Positions 31,405 through 39,558 of a stretch of 42,510 nucleotides of DNA are shown in pieces. Under the pieces are notes generated by a model. The model ran no database searches. It saw nothing but the letters and a program-made list of their open reading frames with translations, and was not told the origin of the DNA. The position numbers and the translations under genes are program-made. Source of the stretch: Acidimicrobiales bacterium (GTDB taxonomy: Bacteria; Actinomycetota; Acidimicrobiia; Acidimicrobiales; Iamiaceae). Location: NCBI GenBank assembly GCA_025463365.1, contig JAOBWM010000197.1:1-42510 (forward strand), written 5' to 3'. Numbering within the stretch: position 1 is the first letter of the stretch; the number at the start of each line of letters is the position of its first letter.

Positions 31405-33883
31405 GGCCGCGGCGGCGAGCCAGCTCGACGGCATCGGACCGCGAGGTGACGCCGAGCTTGCGATAGATCCGTCGGGTGTGCGTCTTCAACGTGTTGGGCG
31501 AGAGGTAGAGCTGCGCCGCAACCTCGTTGAGCGGCAAACCGCCCCCGAGGCACCGCAGCACCGCGGCCTCCCGGACGGTGAGCGCCCCGCCCGGTGAGCG
31601 GTCCGTGCCGGACCCGGCGAGGACGGCCAATGCCGATTCGAAGTCGTCCGGCGCCGGCAGCCCGCCCAGGACCGCGGCGAGCACGGCCGGCAGTTCGGCG
31701 AACGGACCCACCAGCCGCTCGGGGCGGGCCGCCTCGATCGCGTCACGCAGAGCGGCGGACGCGAGCGATGCCTCACCTCGGTTTGCCGCCGCGATGGCCT
31801 CGGCCAAGGCGGCGTGCAGGCGGGCCGACGGCCAGTTGGGCACGGTCCACGCCGTCCGGCTGACGTCGACGTCGTCCCCCGGCGACACCGTCTCGGCCAG
31901 TCCCACCACGGTGTCGGGTCCGAGCGACCGGGAACGAGCGACCGCCCGGGCCCCGGCGAGATCACCGAGGCGCAGGCGTGCTCGGGCCTCGAGGGCGGAA
32001 CCCCACGCCTCGTTCACCCCGAGCAGCGGGTGGGGTGCATCGGCGAGGGCCGCCAATGCCGCGTCCGGATGGCCCGCACGCAACTCGATGTGGCCACGCA
32101 GGATCGCCGCCGCGGCCAGCTGCGGCGAGGATCGGTGGTGCTCGGCCGCCGCCTTGGCCGCGGCGACCGCCTCCCGCGCCGGCTCGACCTGGTTGCGCCA
32201 CAACGACGCCTGGGCGATGGCGAGGTGGGCCTCGGCCAGCGCCTGGTGGTCGATGACCCCGCGACCGGCGGCGGCTTCGTAGGCCCCGGCGGCGCAGCGT
32301 TCGGCTGCGGCCAGGTCGCCTCGGCGGGCCAGCACCCAGGCGAGCGCGCTGCGGGCGTTGAGGCGGACGAGGAAGCTGACGCCCGGGTCTTCGGCGATGG
32401 CTGACAGGCGCCGCCGCGACGCTCCCCAGCGGTAGAGGAGGTTCTCGGCTCGTCCCGCCGAGATCCCGGCCAGGTGGAGGTACGGGCCCCGGGCCCGGAT
32501 GCCGGTGAGCACCGGGAGGCTGGCCTCGTCGGCGGCCTCCAAGCCCTCGATGGCGCGCTCGGCGGCTTCGATGGCGATCGTCGGCGGGGAGTCGAACGAC
32601 ACCATGAAGGCGCGGATCGTGTCGGCCACGGCGGCGACCCCCGGAGGGAGGTCGTGATCGGTGATCGGCGACTTCGAGAGCACGGCGGCGGCCCGATCGG
32701 CTTGGCCGGCGCTGAGCGACATGAGCGCGTAGTGCAGCGCCAGGGTCGAGTCGCGCTCCCACGAGGACCGCGGAGCGGCGTCGAACAACCGGATGAACGT
32801 GCGGTGGGCGCCGTTCTCCGCGAACTCGAGCGACGTATCGGCCAGCAGGTCGAGCAGGTCGTCCCAGCGCCGCCCCGAGATCAACATCTCCGCGGCCCGC
32901 ACCGCCTGGCCCTCACGTCGATGCCAGTCGGCCACGCGCTGTACGAGCTCCGGGACCGAGACGTCCGTGGTCACCGCGAGCTCCCGGCGCAGCCCGACCG
33001 CGAGGAGCGGGTGCAGGCGATACCAGGTGGGGTCGTCGGGATCGGGCGTCAGGCCGGCGGACGTCCGGCCGAGGGCCACCACCCGCCGCCCCGTTCCCGG
33101 GGGTCCGATCTCATCGCCCAGGCGCTCGGAGATCGCGAGCGGCGCCGATGCGAGCAACAGGGTTCGTCGCTCGTCATCGTCGGCCAGGTCGGCGAGGACG
33201 CGGGAGGTGAGGTGGTCGGCGAGATCGGCGACCAGCGGCTCGATGGCCGGCTCCCGCCCGGCCAGGTCGCGGGCCACGGCCATGGCCGCCGGCCATCCTC
33301 CGGTGCGGCGGTGCAGCTCGACCAACCAGTCCGGTGGGTGGGCGGCATCGCCGGTGACCAGGGCGGCCGCTTCGTCGAGCGTGAAGGCGAGGTCGGCGTC
33401 GAGGATCACCTGCGACATGCCCTGGATCCGCCACTCGGCCAGGGGCCACGGGGGCAGGCGGCGGCCGGCGGCCACCACGAGGACCCCGGCCGCCGCGAGC
33501 TCGTCGAAGGCGGCCTTCACGGTCGGTTGGTCGTCGTCGTCGGCCAGGTGGATGTCGTCGACGGCCACCGCCGCCTCCGGGCCAAGGGCCACGAGGCGGT
33601 CGATCACCTTGACCAGGTTCGGGTTGTCCCGCACCGGCATCGAGTAGTCGCCGGCCATCCCCACCATGTCGCGGATCGCGGCCTCGGGTCCGGCGATCGA
33701 GACCCGGAGACGGCCTCGCGGAGACGAGAACACGGCGTGGTGGACGAACCCTCGCGTCGCCAGGATCTGGTCGATGAGGACTGACTTGCCGCTGCCGGGG
33801 AGGCCGACGGCCACCACGATCGGCGCTCCCTCGTCGGGGGTCCACAGCCGGGGCCGGGACAGGAGTCGTGCGGTGTCGGGCAC
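31397..33883 (-). CDS. Large MalT/STAND-type LuxR transcriptional regulator
   Basis: 828 residues. An N-terminal NTPase has Walker A GLPGSGKS (residues 27-34), Walker B VAVDDIH, sensor LVVAAGRRLP and the MalT-like RRTGGWPAAMAVA segment. Residues about 330-740 are Ala-rich helical repeats of TPR type. The C-terminal LuxR helix-turn-helix is LTVREAAVLRCLGGGLPLNEVAAQLYLSPNTLKTHTRRIYRKLGVTSRSDAVELARRRG. Such STAND proteins bind an inducer and ATP, oligomerise and activate transcription. The GTG start at 33883 lies 8 nt after a TACATT box. Targets are not known; the overlapping c-di-GMP protein and the trehalose genes behind it are the nearest candidates. Confidence 0.93.
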   Translation of the reverse strand: MPDTARLLSRPRLWTPDEGAPIVVAVGLPGSGKSVLIDQILATRGFVHHAVFSSPRGRLRVSIAGPEAAIRDMVGMAGDYSMPVRDNPNLVKVIDRLVALGPEAAVAVDDIHLADDDDQPTVKAAFDELAAAGVLVVAAGRRLPPWPLAEWRIQGMSQVILDADLAFTLDEAAALVTGDAAHPPDWLVELHRRTGGWPAAMAVARDLAGREPAIEPLVADLADHLTSRVLADLADDDERRTLLLASAPLAISERLGDEIGPPGTGRRVVALGRTSAGLTPDPDDPTWYRLHPLLAVGLRRELAVTTDVSVPELVQRVADWHRREGQAVRAAEMLISGRRWDDLLDLLADTSLEFAENGAHRTFIRLFDAAPRSSWERDSTLALHYALMSLSAGQADRAAAVLSKSPITDHDLPPGVAAVADTIRAFMVSFDSPPTIAIEAAERAIEGLEAADEASLPVLTGIRARGPYLHLAGISAGRAENLLYRWGASRRRLSAIAEDPGVSFLVRLNARSALAWVLARRGDLAAAERCAAGAYEAAAGRGVIDHQALAEAHLAIAQASLWRNQVEPAREAVAAAKAAAEHHRSSPQLAAAAILRGHIELRAGHPDAALAALADAPHPLLGVNEAWGSALEARARLRLGDLAGARAVARSRSLGPDTVVGLAETVSPGDDVDVSRTAWTVPNWPSARLHAALAEAIAAANRGEASLASAALRDAIEAARPERLVGPFAELPAVLAAVLGGLPAPDDFESALAVLAGSGTDRSPGGALTVREAAVLRCLGGGLPLNEVAAQLYLSPNTLKTHTRRIYRKLGVTSRSDAVELARRRGLM

Positions 33884-33891
33884 CGCCGGGG

Positions 33892-33897
33892 AATGTA
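33892..33897 (-). promoter_or_regulatory. -10 box TACATT of the LuxR regulator gene
   Basis: Minus-strand TACATT, 8 nt, then GTG at 33883. It lies in the 58-bp gap after the glycerate kinase gene, so the regulator may have its own leaderless transcript. Confidence 0.4.
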
Positions 33898-33941
33898 CCT
33901 CTCGGGGCGCGGTGGCATCGCCTGGATGAGTGATGCAGGCC

Positions 33942-34931
33942 TCAGCCAGAACGCTCGAGGTGGGCGGCCACGACCTCGGTGATGCAGGCGGTCGTGTCGG
34001 CCATGGCGCGGTCCCGGCCGAAGCGCTCCACGAGGCTGACCGCCGTCACGTGATCGCCGACGTCGTCGAACACCTCTCCCGCCACGACCAGGACCGGGAC
34101 GCCGAACTCGGCCGCGAGCTCCACCACCCCACCGACGACCTTGCCGTCGAAGGAGGCGGCGTCGACGAACCCCTCGCCGGTGACGACGAGGTCCGCCCCC
34201 TCCACCGCCGACGCCAGGTCGAGCTCCTCGGCGATCAGCTCGAAGCCGGACTCGACCGTGGCGCCGACGGCCGCGAGCGCGCCCGCCAGTCCGCCGGCCG
34301 CTCCCCCGCCGACCACGGTGGTGACGTCGACCTCGTAGTCCTCGAGGTACACCTGCGCGAGGCGCTCGAGCCGGCGGCGCAGGAGCGCGACCTGGCTCGG
34401 CGTGGCGCCCTTCTGGGGCGCGAACACGTCGGCGGCGTCGAGGAACGGCGTGCGGACGTCGACCGCGGCGACGAGCTCGATCCCGAGCAACCGGGGCGTG
34501 GGGAACAGGGCGCGCAGCGCGGCCAGCCCGCCGTCGGTCGTGGCGGACCCGCCGTGTCCCACGAAGATGCGGCGCGCACCGGCATCGAGCGCCGCGGTGA
34601 TGAGCTCACCGGTACCGGCGGTGGAAGCGGCGATCGGATCGTTGCCTTCCGCCCCGCCGGCGAGGGCGAGGCCCGATGCCTCGGCCATCTCGATCACGGC
34701 GACCTTGCCCGCCGAGCGCCACCGCGCCTCCACCCGCTTGCCGAGGGGACCGGTGACGGTCGTGGTCCGGTTGGCGCCGCCGAAGACCTCGAGGAAGCCC
34801 TCGCCCCCGTCGCTCATGGGGAGCTCGGTCGTCCGGGCTCCGACCGCTCGGCCCGCGGCAGCCACCGCCGTCGCGGCCTCGGCCGCGGTGGCCGTGCCAC
34901 GGAACTTGTCGGGGACGGCCACGATGCGCAT
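33942..34931 (-). CDS. Glycerate kinase (GlxK/GarK family)
   Basis: 329 residues. Family blocks are RIVAVPDKFRGTATAAEAA, ELPMSDGGEGFLEVF, VIEMAEASGLAL, AGARRIFVGHGGSATTDGGLAAL, and the Gly-rich GGGAAGGLAGAL followed by DLVVTGEGFVDAASFDGKVVGGV. It phosphorylates D-glycerate with ATP to 2- or 3-phosphoglycerate; this type (Pfam glycerate kinase 1) is usually 2-phosphoglycerate forming. The start at 34931 begins the first strand; CAGCAT lies 6 nt upstream, and an ATG 6 codons earlier is less likely. It follows otsA by 51 nt on the same strand. With GpgS in the window, it could recycle glycerate released from glucosylglycerate, which is inference. Confidence 0.92.
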   Translation of the reverse strand: MRIVAVPDKFRGTATAAEAATAVAAAGRAVGARTTELPMSDGGEGFLEVFGGANRTTTVTGPLGKRVEARWRSAGKVAVIEMAEASGLALAGGAEGNDPIAASTAGTGELITAALDAGARRIFVGHGGSATTDGGLAALRALFPTPRLLGIELVAAVDVRTPFLDAADVFAPQKGATPSQVALLRRRLERLAQVYLEDYEVDVTTVVGGGAAGGLAGALAAVGATVESGFELIAEELDLASAVEGADLVVTGEGFVDAASFDGKVVGGVVELAAEFGVPVLVVAGEVFDDVGDHVTAVSLVERFGRDRAMADTTACITEVVAAHLERSG

Positions 34932-34982
34932 TCGCCCATGCTGCCGCACGAGCGCGGTGGCACCGGACGGCGACCCGGACCG

Positions 34983-36380
34983 CTACCCGGCGGCGGTGAG
35001 GTTGTCGGCCAGCCAGTGCGCCGGCGTCCGTGCGAGCGATGCCTCGCGCAGCACCTTCGCCCGGCGGGTCCGCTCGATGGCCGGCGCGTCGAGCGCATCA
35101 GCGATCGCCGCCGCGGTGGCGCCGACGTCGAAGGGATCGGCGGCCCAGGCACCGTCGGCCAACTCCTCCCATGCCCCCGCCTCGGGAGACAGCACGAGCT
35201 GGCCGGCGCGCTGGTTGATCAGCATCGCTTCCTTGGCCACGAGGTTGAGGCCGTCGCGGACCGGGTTCACCAACACGACGTCGGCGCGGGCCAGCGCGGC
35301 CATCGAGCGCGGGTAGTCGTCATGGGGGTCGTAGTGGATCGGCTCCCAGCCATCGGTCCCGAACCGCCCGTTGATCTCCGAGACGCGGCGGGCCACGGCG
35401 TCGCGGTACCGGTCGTAGGCGGGAACGCCCTCGCGAGAGGGATAGACGAACGCACCGAACACGACCGTGCCGCGACGTTCGGGCTCGGCCTCCAACATCG
35501 CCGCGTAGGCATCGAACCCGCGCAGCACGTTCTTCGACAGCTCGATGCGGTCGACCCGCACCACGAACGCCCGGTCCCCCACCACCGCATCCAGGTCGGC
35601 GGACGCGGCCTGGGCGGCGGAGGACTCGATCGTCTCGCGGAGGTCGTCGGCGTCCGGGCCGAGGGGTGCCACGAAGGTGACAGGAGTCGCGGGGGCCGCC
35701 GGGCCCAGCGATCGGGCCGAGGCGGCGAAGTCGTCGGCCCACCGCTGGGTGTGGAAGCCGCACGCATGGTGCGCGGCCAGGCCGGCGAGGAGCTCGGTTC
35801 GCACGGGCACCGGCAGGAAGCGGAGCCACTGCGGCGGGGCGAACGGCGTGTGCGAGAAGTGCACGAGCCGCAGGTCGGGGCGCAGCTCGCGCAGCCGGGG
35901 AGCGACCAGGCAGAGGTGGTAGTCCTGGATGAGCACGGCCGCGCCCGCGGGCGCGTCGGTGGCGAGGGCGTCGGCGAAGCCGTGGTTCACGCGGCGGTGC
36001 GCGGCCCACGCGCCCTCCACCCAGCCACGGGGCCAGGCCGGCTCGTAGACCGGATCGAACAGGCCGTGGTGGGCGAACCAGAGGGCCTCGTTGCACACCG
36101 TGTCGTAGTGCGCCGCCCAGTCGTCGGGATCGAAGGCGAGGAGTCGGACCCGGAAGCCCTCGGCATCGGCGACGCCGACCGATGCCGCCGCCCGATCGCC
36201 GTCGCTCATGGCTGCGGCCACCCAGGTGGTCGCGGTCCCACGGACGAGCGGGCCGAGCCCCGACACCAGGCCACCGGCTCCGCGGCGCGCCACCGGCGTC
36301 CCGTCGTCGGCGAGCCGGTAGGAGACGGGACCCCGGTTCGAGACGATCACGATCGGCCGGTCGGCCGAGGATCCGGTCAT
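34983..36380 (-). CDS. otsA: Trehalose-6-phosphate synthase
   Basis: 465 residues, glycosyltransferase family 20. It shows IVIVSNRGPVSYR, GGLVSGLGPL, the WFAHHGLFDP block, VLIQDYHLCLVAPRLR, VHFSHTPFAPPQWLRFLP, VDRIELSKNVLRGFDAY, and the donor-binding VVLVNPVRDGLNLVAKEAM. It makes trehalose-6-phosphate from NDP-glucose and glucose-6-phosphate; OtsB, encoded just upstream, removes the phosphate. The family is usually ~450-500 residues, so it is full length. A TAGGGT box ends 6 nt before the ATG within the 30-bp otsB-otsA gap, so otsA can be transcribed on its own as a leaderless mRNA in addition to any read-through. Confidence 0.97.
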   Translation of the reverse strand: MTGSSADRPIVIVSNRGPVSYRLADDGTPVARRGAGGLVSGLGPLVRGTATTWVAAAMSDGDRAAASVGVADAEGFRVRLLAFDPDDWAAHYDTVCNEALWFAHHGLFDPVYEPAWPRGWVEGAWAAHRRVNHGFADALATDAPAGAAVLIQDYHLCLVAPRLRELRPDLRLVHFSHTPFAPPQWLRFLPVPVRTELLAGLAAHHACGFHTQRWADDFAASARSLGPAAPATPVTFVAPLGPDADDLRETIESSAAQAASADLDAVVGDRAFVVRVDRIELSKNVLRGFDAYAAMLEAEPERRGTVVFGAFVYPSREGVPAYDRYRDAVARRVSEINGRFGTDGWEPIHYDPHDDYPRSMAALARADVVLVNPVRDGLNLVAKEAMLINQRAGQLVLSPEAGAWEELADGAWAADPFDVGATAAAIADALDAPAIERTRRAKVLREASLARTPAHWLADNLTAAG

Positions 36381-36386
36381 CGGGCC

Positions 36387-36392
36387 ACCCTA
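36387..36392 (-). promoter_or_regulatory. Internal -10 box TAGGGT before otsA
   Basis: Minus-strand TAGGGT followed by 6 nt and the otsA ATG. It lies in the short gap after the otsB stop and would uncouple otsA from otsB expression. Confidence 0.5.
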
Positions 36393-36410
36393 CGAGGCGG
36401 CCCGGACCGC

Positions 36411-37139
36411 TCAGGCCGAGAGGGCATCGAGCAGCGCGGGGACGGCCTCGACGCCGTCGAGGACCACGTCGGCGCGGTCGCGCAGCTCGACCGGGAGCTC
36501 GGGACCGCCGACGGCCACGCGGGCCACGTGCACCCCGTCCTCGGCCAGGCGGTCCAGGGCATCGAACGCTGGAAGGTCACCCCGGTCGTCGCCGGCGTAG
36601 AGGACGTGGCGCGCGCCCGCAGCCAGGGCGAGCAGCGCGGTGCCCTTGTCGGAGTCGATCGGCGGGTGGAGCTCCACCGACATCTTGGCCGGGCGGACCT
36701 CGAGGCCGAGCTCCTGGCCGAGCCGCGTCGCCAGGCCGATCACGTCGGGCTCCAGGCGGGGATCGGTGCGGTAGTGCAACGTGATCGACAGGCCCTTGGG
36801 CTCGACCACCATGGCGGCCGGGCCGTCGGCGGCGGCCCGGGCGGCCGCCGAGGCCACGGTCGGGCGCCACCGCTCCGCCTCGGGATGTTCGGTGCGCCGG
36901 CCGGCCACCTGCGACTCGAGCCCGTACAGGCCCGACAGCGAGAGTGCGGCCGGCAGGTGGGCGGCGAGGAACGACACCGGCCGACCGGACACCGCACCGA
37001 CCACGCGGTAGCGGCCGGCCAGCGCCTCGAGCCGGGCCGCGATCCCGTCGGCGAGCCGGGCCGCCGCGGGGTCGTCGACGATCGGGGCAAGGGTGCCGTC
37101 GACGTCGAACAGGAGCACCGAACCCGCAGGGTCCGCCAC
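36411..37139 (-). CDS. otsB: Trehalose-6-phosphate phosphatase
   Basis: A HAD-superfamily phosphatase of about 242-253 residues. Motif I is VLLFDVDGTLAPI (nucleophile Asp), followed by GAVSGRPVSFL, the cap region with GLYGLESQVAG, SVELHPPIDSDKGTALLAL and the metal motif LYAGDDRGDLPAFD. It completes trehalose synthesis from the product of OtsA. The start is unclear. Comparison with the family favours beginning some 20 residues before motif I, but no ATG or GTG exists there in frame. The GTG at 37139 (giving MADPAGSVLLFDVDGT) is listed; a CTG at 37172, two bases past the stop of the preceding gene, would give LIDLTALAAPFVADP and better match family length. The two genes are then almost touching and probably translationally coupled. 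Confidence 0.92.
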   Translation of the reverse strand: MADPAGSVLLFDVDGTLAPIVDDPAAARLADGIAARLEALAGRYRVVGAVSGRPVSFLAAHLPAALSLSGLYGLESQVAGRRTEHPEAERWRPTVASAAARAAADGPAAMVVEPKGLSITLHYRTDPRLEPDVIGLATRLGQELGLEVRPAKMSVELHPPIDSDKGTALLALAAGARHVLYAGDDRGDLPAFDALDRLAEDGVHVARVAVGGPELPVELRDRADVVLDGVEAVPALLDALSA

Positions 37140-37174
37140 GAACGGGGCCGCAAGGGCCGTGAGGTCGATCAGGC

Positions 37175-37780
37175 CTACGTGGTGCTGGTGGTGGCGCCGG
37201 CGCTCGACGTCGTCGAGGTGGTGCTCGTCGAGCTGGCCGCCGGCGTGTCGGCCCCGAGGACGACGATCACGTTGGCCGAATCGGTGCCGGGACCGAGGGC
37301 CGTGGCTGGCTTGGGCTGGACCACGCTGGAGTCCTTGCCGAGGATCCCGGCGACCGCTTCGGCGTCGGCCTGGTAGCCGGGGGCGAAGTACACCGAGGTG
37401 GTGCTGGGCTTGGGGACGGCGTTGGCGGCCGTCAGCATCTTGTAGCCCTTGGTGCCGATCGTGGTGGAGTTGCTCTGGGCCACGCCGACCTTGCCGCTGC
37501 CGTTGAGCACGATCACCTTGACCTGGCCTGGGGTGTGCGCCCCGGTCGAGCCCCCGCCGGTCGTGGTGGTGACCGAACCGCTGCCCGAGGTGGTGGTCCC
37601 GCCGAGCGCGGCCGTGGTCGCCGGAGTCGAACTGCCCTTCGACGCATCGATCTTCGTGGTCCCCCCGCCGCTTCCCGTCTTCAGCAGGAGCAGCAGGCCG
37701 ATCGCCACTGCGGCCACGAGGACGATGATGCCCCTGGCGTTGGCATCGAGTCCGTTGGCACGGGGTTCGGGTGCGGTCAT
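37175..37780 (-). CDS. Membrane-anchored LytR_C domain protein
   Basis: 201 residues. An N-terminal membrane segment (GIIVLVAAVAIGLLLLL) is followed by a Thr/Gly/Ser-rich linker (about 45-95). The LytR_C domain starts VKVIVLNGSGKVGVAQ and runs through GYKMLTAANAVPKPSTTSVYFAPGYQADAEAVAGIL to ANVIVVLGADTP. This domain is found at the C-terminus of LCP (LytR-CpsA-Psr) cell-wall ligases and as separate exported proteins in actinobacteria, where it probably binds cell-wall polymer. No LCP catalytic domain is present. A Thr/Ser-rich tail ends the protein. The ATG at 37780 has CACGCT 6 nt upstream. It sits between the LOG-family gene and otsB. Confidence 0.85.
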   Translation of the reverse strand: MTAPEPRANGLDANARGIIVLVAAVAIGLLLLLKTGSGGGTTKIDASKGSSTPATTAALGGTTTSGSGSVTTTTGGGSTGAHTPGQVKVIVLNGSGKVGVAQSNSTTIGTKGYKMLTAANAVPKPSTTSVYFAPGYQADAEAVAGILGKDSSVVQPKPATALGPGTDSANVIVVLGADTPAASSTSTTSTTSSAGATTSTT

Positions 37781-37821
37781 CGGACCAGCGTGGTCGGCCG
37801 GCCAACCTGATGCAAGCACCC

Positions 37822-38763
37822 TCAACCAGGGCGGAGGAACGCAAGGATCTCGACAGGGTCCGGCGTGATGCGAACGTGGGCCTCGAACGCGTCGTCCCCG
37901 AACAGCTCGCGCAACAGGGGTTCGACCAGCAGCCGCTCGGACCAGGCGCCTCCGGTGTCGAGGAAGACCATCGGGCTGAAGCGATCGCGGACGACCCGGT
38001 ACACGTTCTGGGCCGCGTCCTGGAACACCTCCTGGACGGTCCCGGCCCGACCCTCGGCGTAGACCACGCCGTCCTCGGCGATCGCCAGCAGCCCGTCCTC
38101 GCGCAGCGAGTTCGAGAAGTACTTGGCGATGTGGGACGCGAACGGGGTGGGCGGTTCGTGGCCGTAGAACCAGGTGGGCACGGCGAGGCTCTCGCCCCGC
38201 TGATCTGCCGGCAGCGCGGCGAGCAGCTCGAACGCGGGCCGCTGCCACGCGTGCAGGGCGGCAAGGGTCACGTCGTCCACGGCCCCACCCGGAGCGACGA
38301 GCCGCGACGTCGTTCCCGGGAACGCGGCGACGGTGGTGAGGTGCGCGATGGCGTCGGCGAGCGCACCGGCCGGGTGTCCCGCCAACAGTGCTCCGAGGTG
38401 GGTCGCCTCCATGGCCCCGGGCCCGCCGCCCGACACCACCAGCACGCCCTCGCGGGTGAGGTCCCGGGCGAGCGCCGCCACCTCCGCGTAGGCCGGCGCA
38501 TCGCGGCCGAGCGCGTGGCCGCCCATCACGGCGACGACGCGGCGGCCGAGGAGCAGGCTGTCGCGGGCATCGGTGATCGACTGGTCGTGCAGGGCCCGCA
38601 GCATGCCGACCTCACGCGAGGGGGCGAGGCGCGTCGACCGGTAGGCACGGAAGTCCGGGGTGCGCCCGTACGACGTCGGATCGTCCAGGTCGAAGCCGTC
38701 GAAGAGCTCGTCAGGGCCGTACACCTCGGACCGGAACGGCAGCACCGGGAAGGCATCCTGCAT
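37822..38763 (-). CDS. LOG-family (lysine decarboxylase-like) Rossmann protein
   Basis: 313 residues. The nucleotide-binding fold has VVAVMGGHALGR, the LVVSGGGPGAMEATHLGALL motif (family PGGxGTxxE-like first block, here GGGPGAMEA), and a second block VVYAEGRAGTVQEVFQDAAQN. In cytokinin-activating LOG enzymes these blocks hydrolyse the N-glycosidic bond of cytokinin ribotides; this longer bacterial subgroup is of unknown substrate. The C-terminal ~70 residues (RFSPMVFLDTGGAWSERLLVEPLLRELFGD) are shared by that subgroup. The start at 38763 is 24 bp from the divergent dioxygenase start; TACGGT lies 8 nt before it. It heads the minus-strand group with lytR_C, otsB, otsA and glycerate kinase, although promoters occur inside that group. 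Confidence 0.85.
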   Translation of the reverse strand: MQDAFPVLPFRSEVYGPDELFDGFDLDDPTSYGRTPDFRAYRSTRLAPSREVGMLRALHDQSITDARDSLLLGRRVVAVMGGHALGRDAPAYAEVAALARDLTREGVLVVSGGGPGAMEATHLGALLAGHPAGALADAIAHLTTVAAFPGTTSRLVAPGGAVDDVTLAALHAWQRPAFELLAALPADQRGESLAVPTWFYGHEPPTPFASHIAKYFSNSLREDGLLAIAEDGVVYAEGRAGTVQEVFQDAAQNVYRVVRDRFSPMVFLDTGGAWSERLLVEPLLRELFGDDAFEAHVRITPDPVEILAFLRPG

Positions 38764-38771
38764 GGCGGCCG

Positions 38772-38781
38772 ACCGTAGGCT
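38772..38781. promoter_or_regulatory. Overlapping divergent -10 boxes
   Basis: TAGGCT on the plus strand (38776-38781, 6 nt before ATG 38788) and TACGGT on the minus strand (38777-38772, 8 nt before ATG 38763) share the TA at 38776-38777. The two leaderless promoters cannot be occupied at once. Confidence 0.55.
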
Positions 38782-38787
38782 GCGGGC

Positions 38788-39558
38788 ATGCACGACGCCG
38801 CACCGACGGCCGCCCAGGTGGGGCACTTCCGCGCCACCGGCTGGCTGCTGACCCAGACCCTCGACGATGCCGGGGTGGCCGCGCTCCAGGGTTGGGTGGA
38901 CGAGGTCGCGGCTTGGCCCGACGACGACGGCGACTGGCTGCACCACCGCGAGCTCACCGACGACGGCCCCAAGCTCTGCCGGAGCGAGAACATCATCCCC
39001 TTCCATGACGGGTTACGCGCCCTGCTCACCGCGGGCAACCTGTTGGCGACGGCGTCAGCCCTGCTCGGCGAGCCGGCGGTCCTCTACAAGGAGAAGGTCA
39101 ACTACAAGCTGGCCGGCGGCGCGGGGTACGCGCCGCACCAGGACGCCCCGGCATACCCGTTCATCGCCAGCCACGTCTCGTGCATGGTCGCGGTCGACGA
39201 TGCCACCCTCGCCAACGGCTGCCTCGAGGTCGTCCCCGGGCTGCACGGCGAGGTGCTGGCCATGGACGGCGGCGGCTGCATCGACCCTGCCCTCGTCGCC
39301 TCCTACACGTGGGAGCCCGTCGAGGTCCCAGCCGGGTGGACCCTGTGGTTCCACTCGCGCACGCCGCACCGCAGCGGCCCGAACTCGTCGGGGGTGCCCC
39401 GGCGGGCCCTCTACCCCACCTACAACGCCGCGTCGGAGGGCGACCTCCGAGCCGACTACTACCGCGAGAAGCTCGCACGCTTCGCCACGGGCGGCCGGGC
39501 CGACGGCAAGGTCCAGGTCTCGCTGATCGACGACTTCCAGGGACGGTCGGCATCGTGA
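38788..39558 (+). CDS. Fe(II)/2-oxoglutarate dioxygenase, PhyH/PhnY/TmpA-like
   Basis: 256 residues, phytanoyl-CoA dioxygenase (PhyH) family. The iron-binding facial triad is His117-x-Asp119 (GYAPHQDAPAYPF) and His194 (RTPHRSGPN), with a likely 2-oxoglutarate-binding Arg in VPRRALYPTYN. KEKVNYKLAGGAG precedes the HxD as in PhyH proteins. Because the next gene, overlapping by 4 nt (GTGA), encodes a PhnZ-like HD oxygenase, this enzyme probably hydroxylates an organophosphonate next to the C-P bond, as PhnY and TmpA do. The substrate (2-aminoethylphosphonate, its trimethylammonio analogue, or another) cannot be read from sequence. Starts at ATG 38788 behind a TAGGCT box. No phosphonate transporter gene is in the window. 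Confidence 0.85.
   Translation: MHDAAPTAAQVGHFRATGWLLTQTLDDAGVAALQGWVDEVAAWPDDDGDWLHHRELTDDGPKLCRSENIIPFHDGLRALLTAGNLLATASALLGEPAVLYKEKVNYKLAGGAGYAPHQDAPAYPFIASHVSCMVAVDDATLANGCLEVVPGLHGEVLAMDGGGCIDPALVASYTWEPVEVPAGWTLWFHSRTPHRSGPNSSGVPRRALYPTYNAASEGDLRADYYREKLARFATGGRADGKVQVSLIDDFQGRSAS

Noticed and set aside
33930-37376. A 1148-codon open frame on the plus strand
   Set aside because: It is antisense to glycerate kinase, otsA, otsB and lytR_C, all of which match known families. Its translation is Arg/Gly/His-rich with no recognisable domain; long shadow frames are expected in such G+C-rich DNA.
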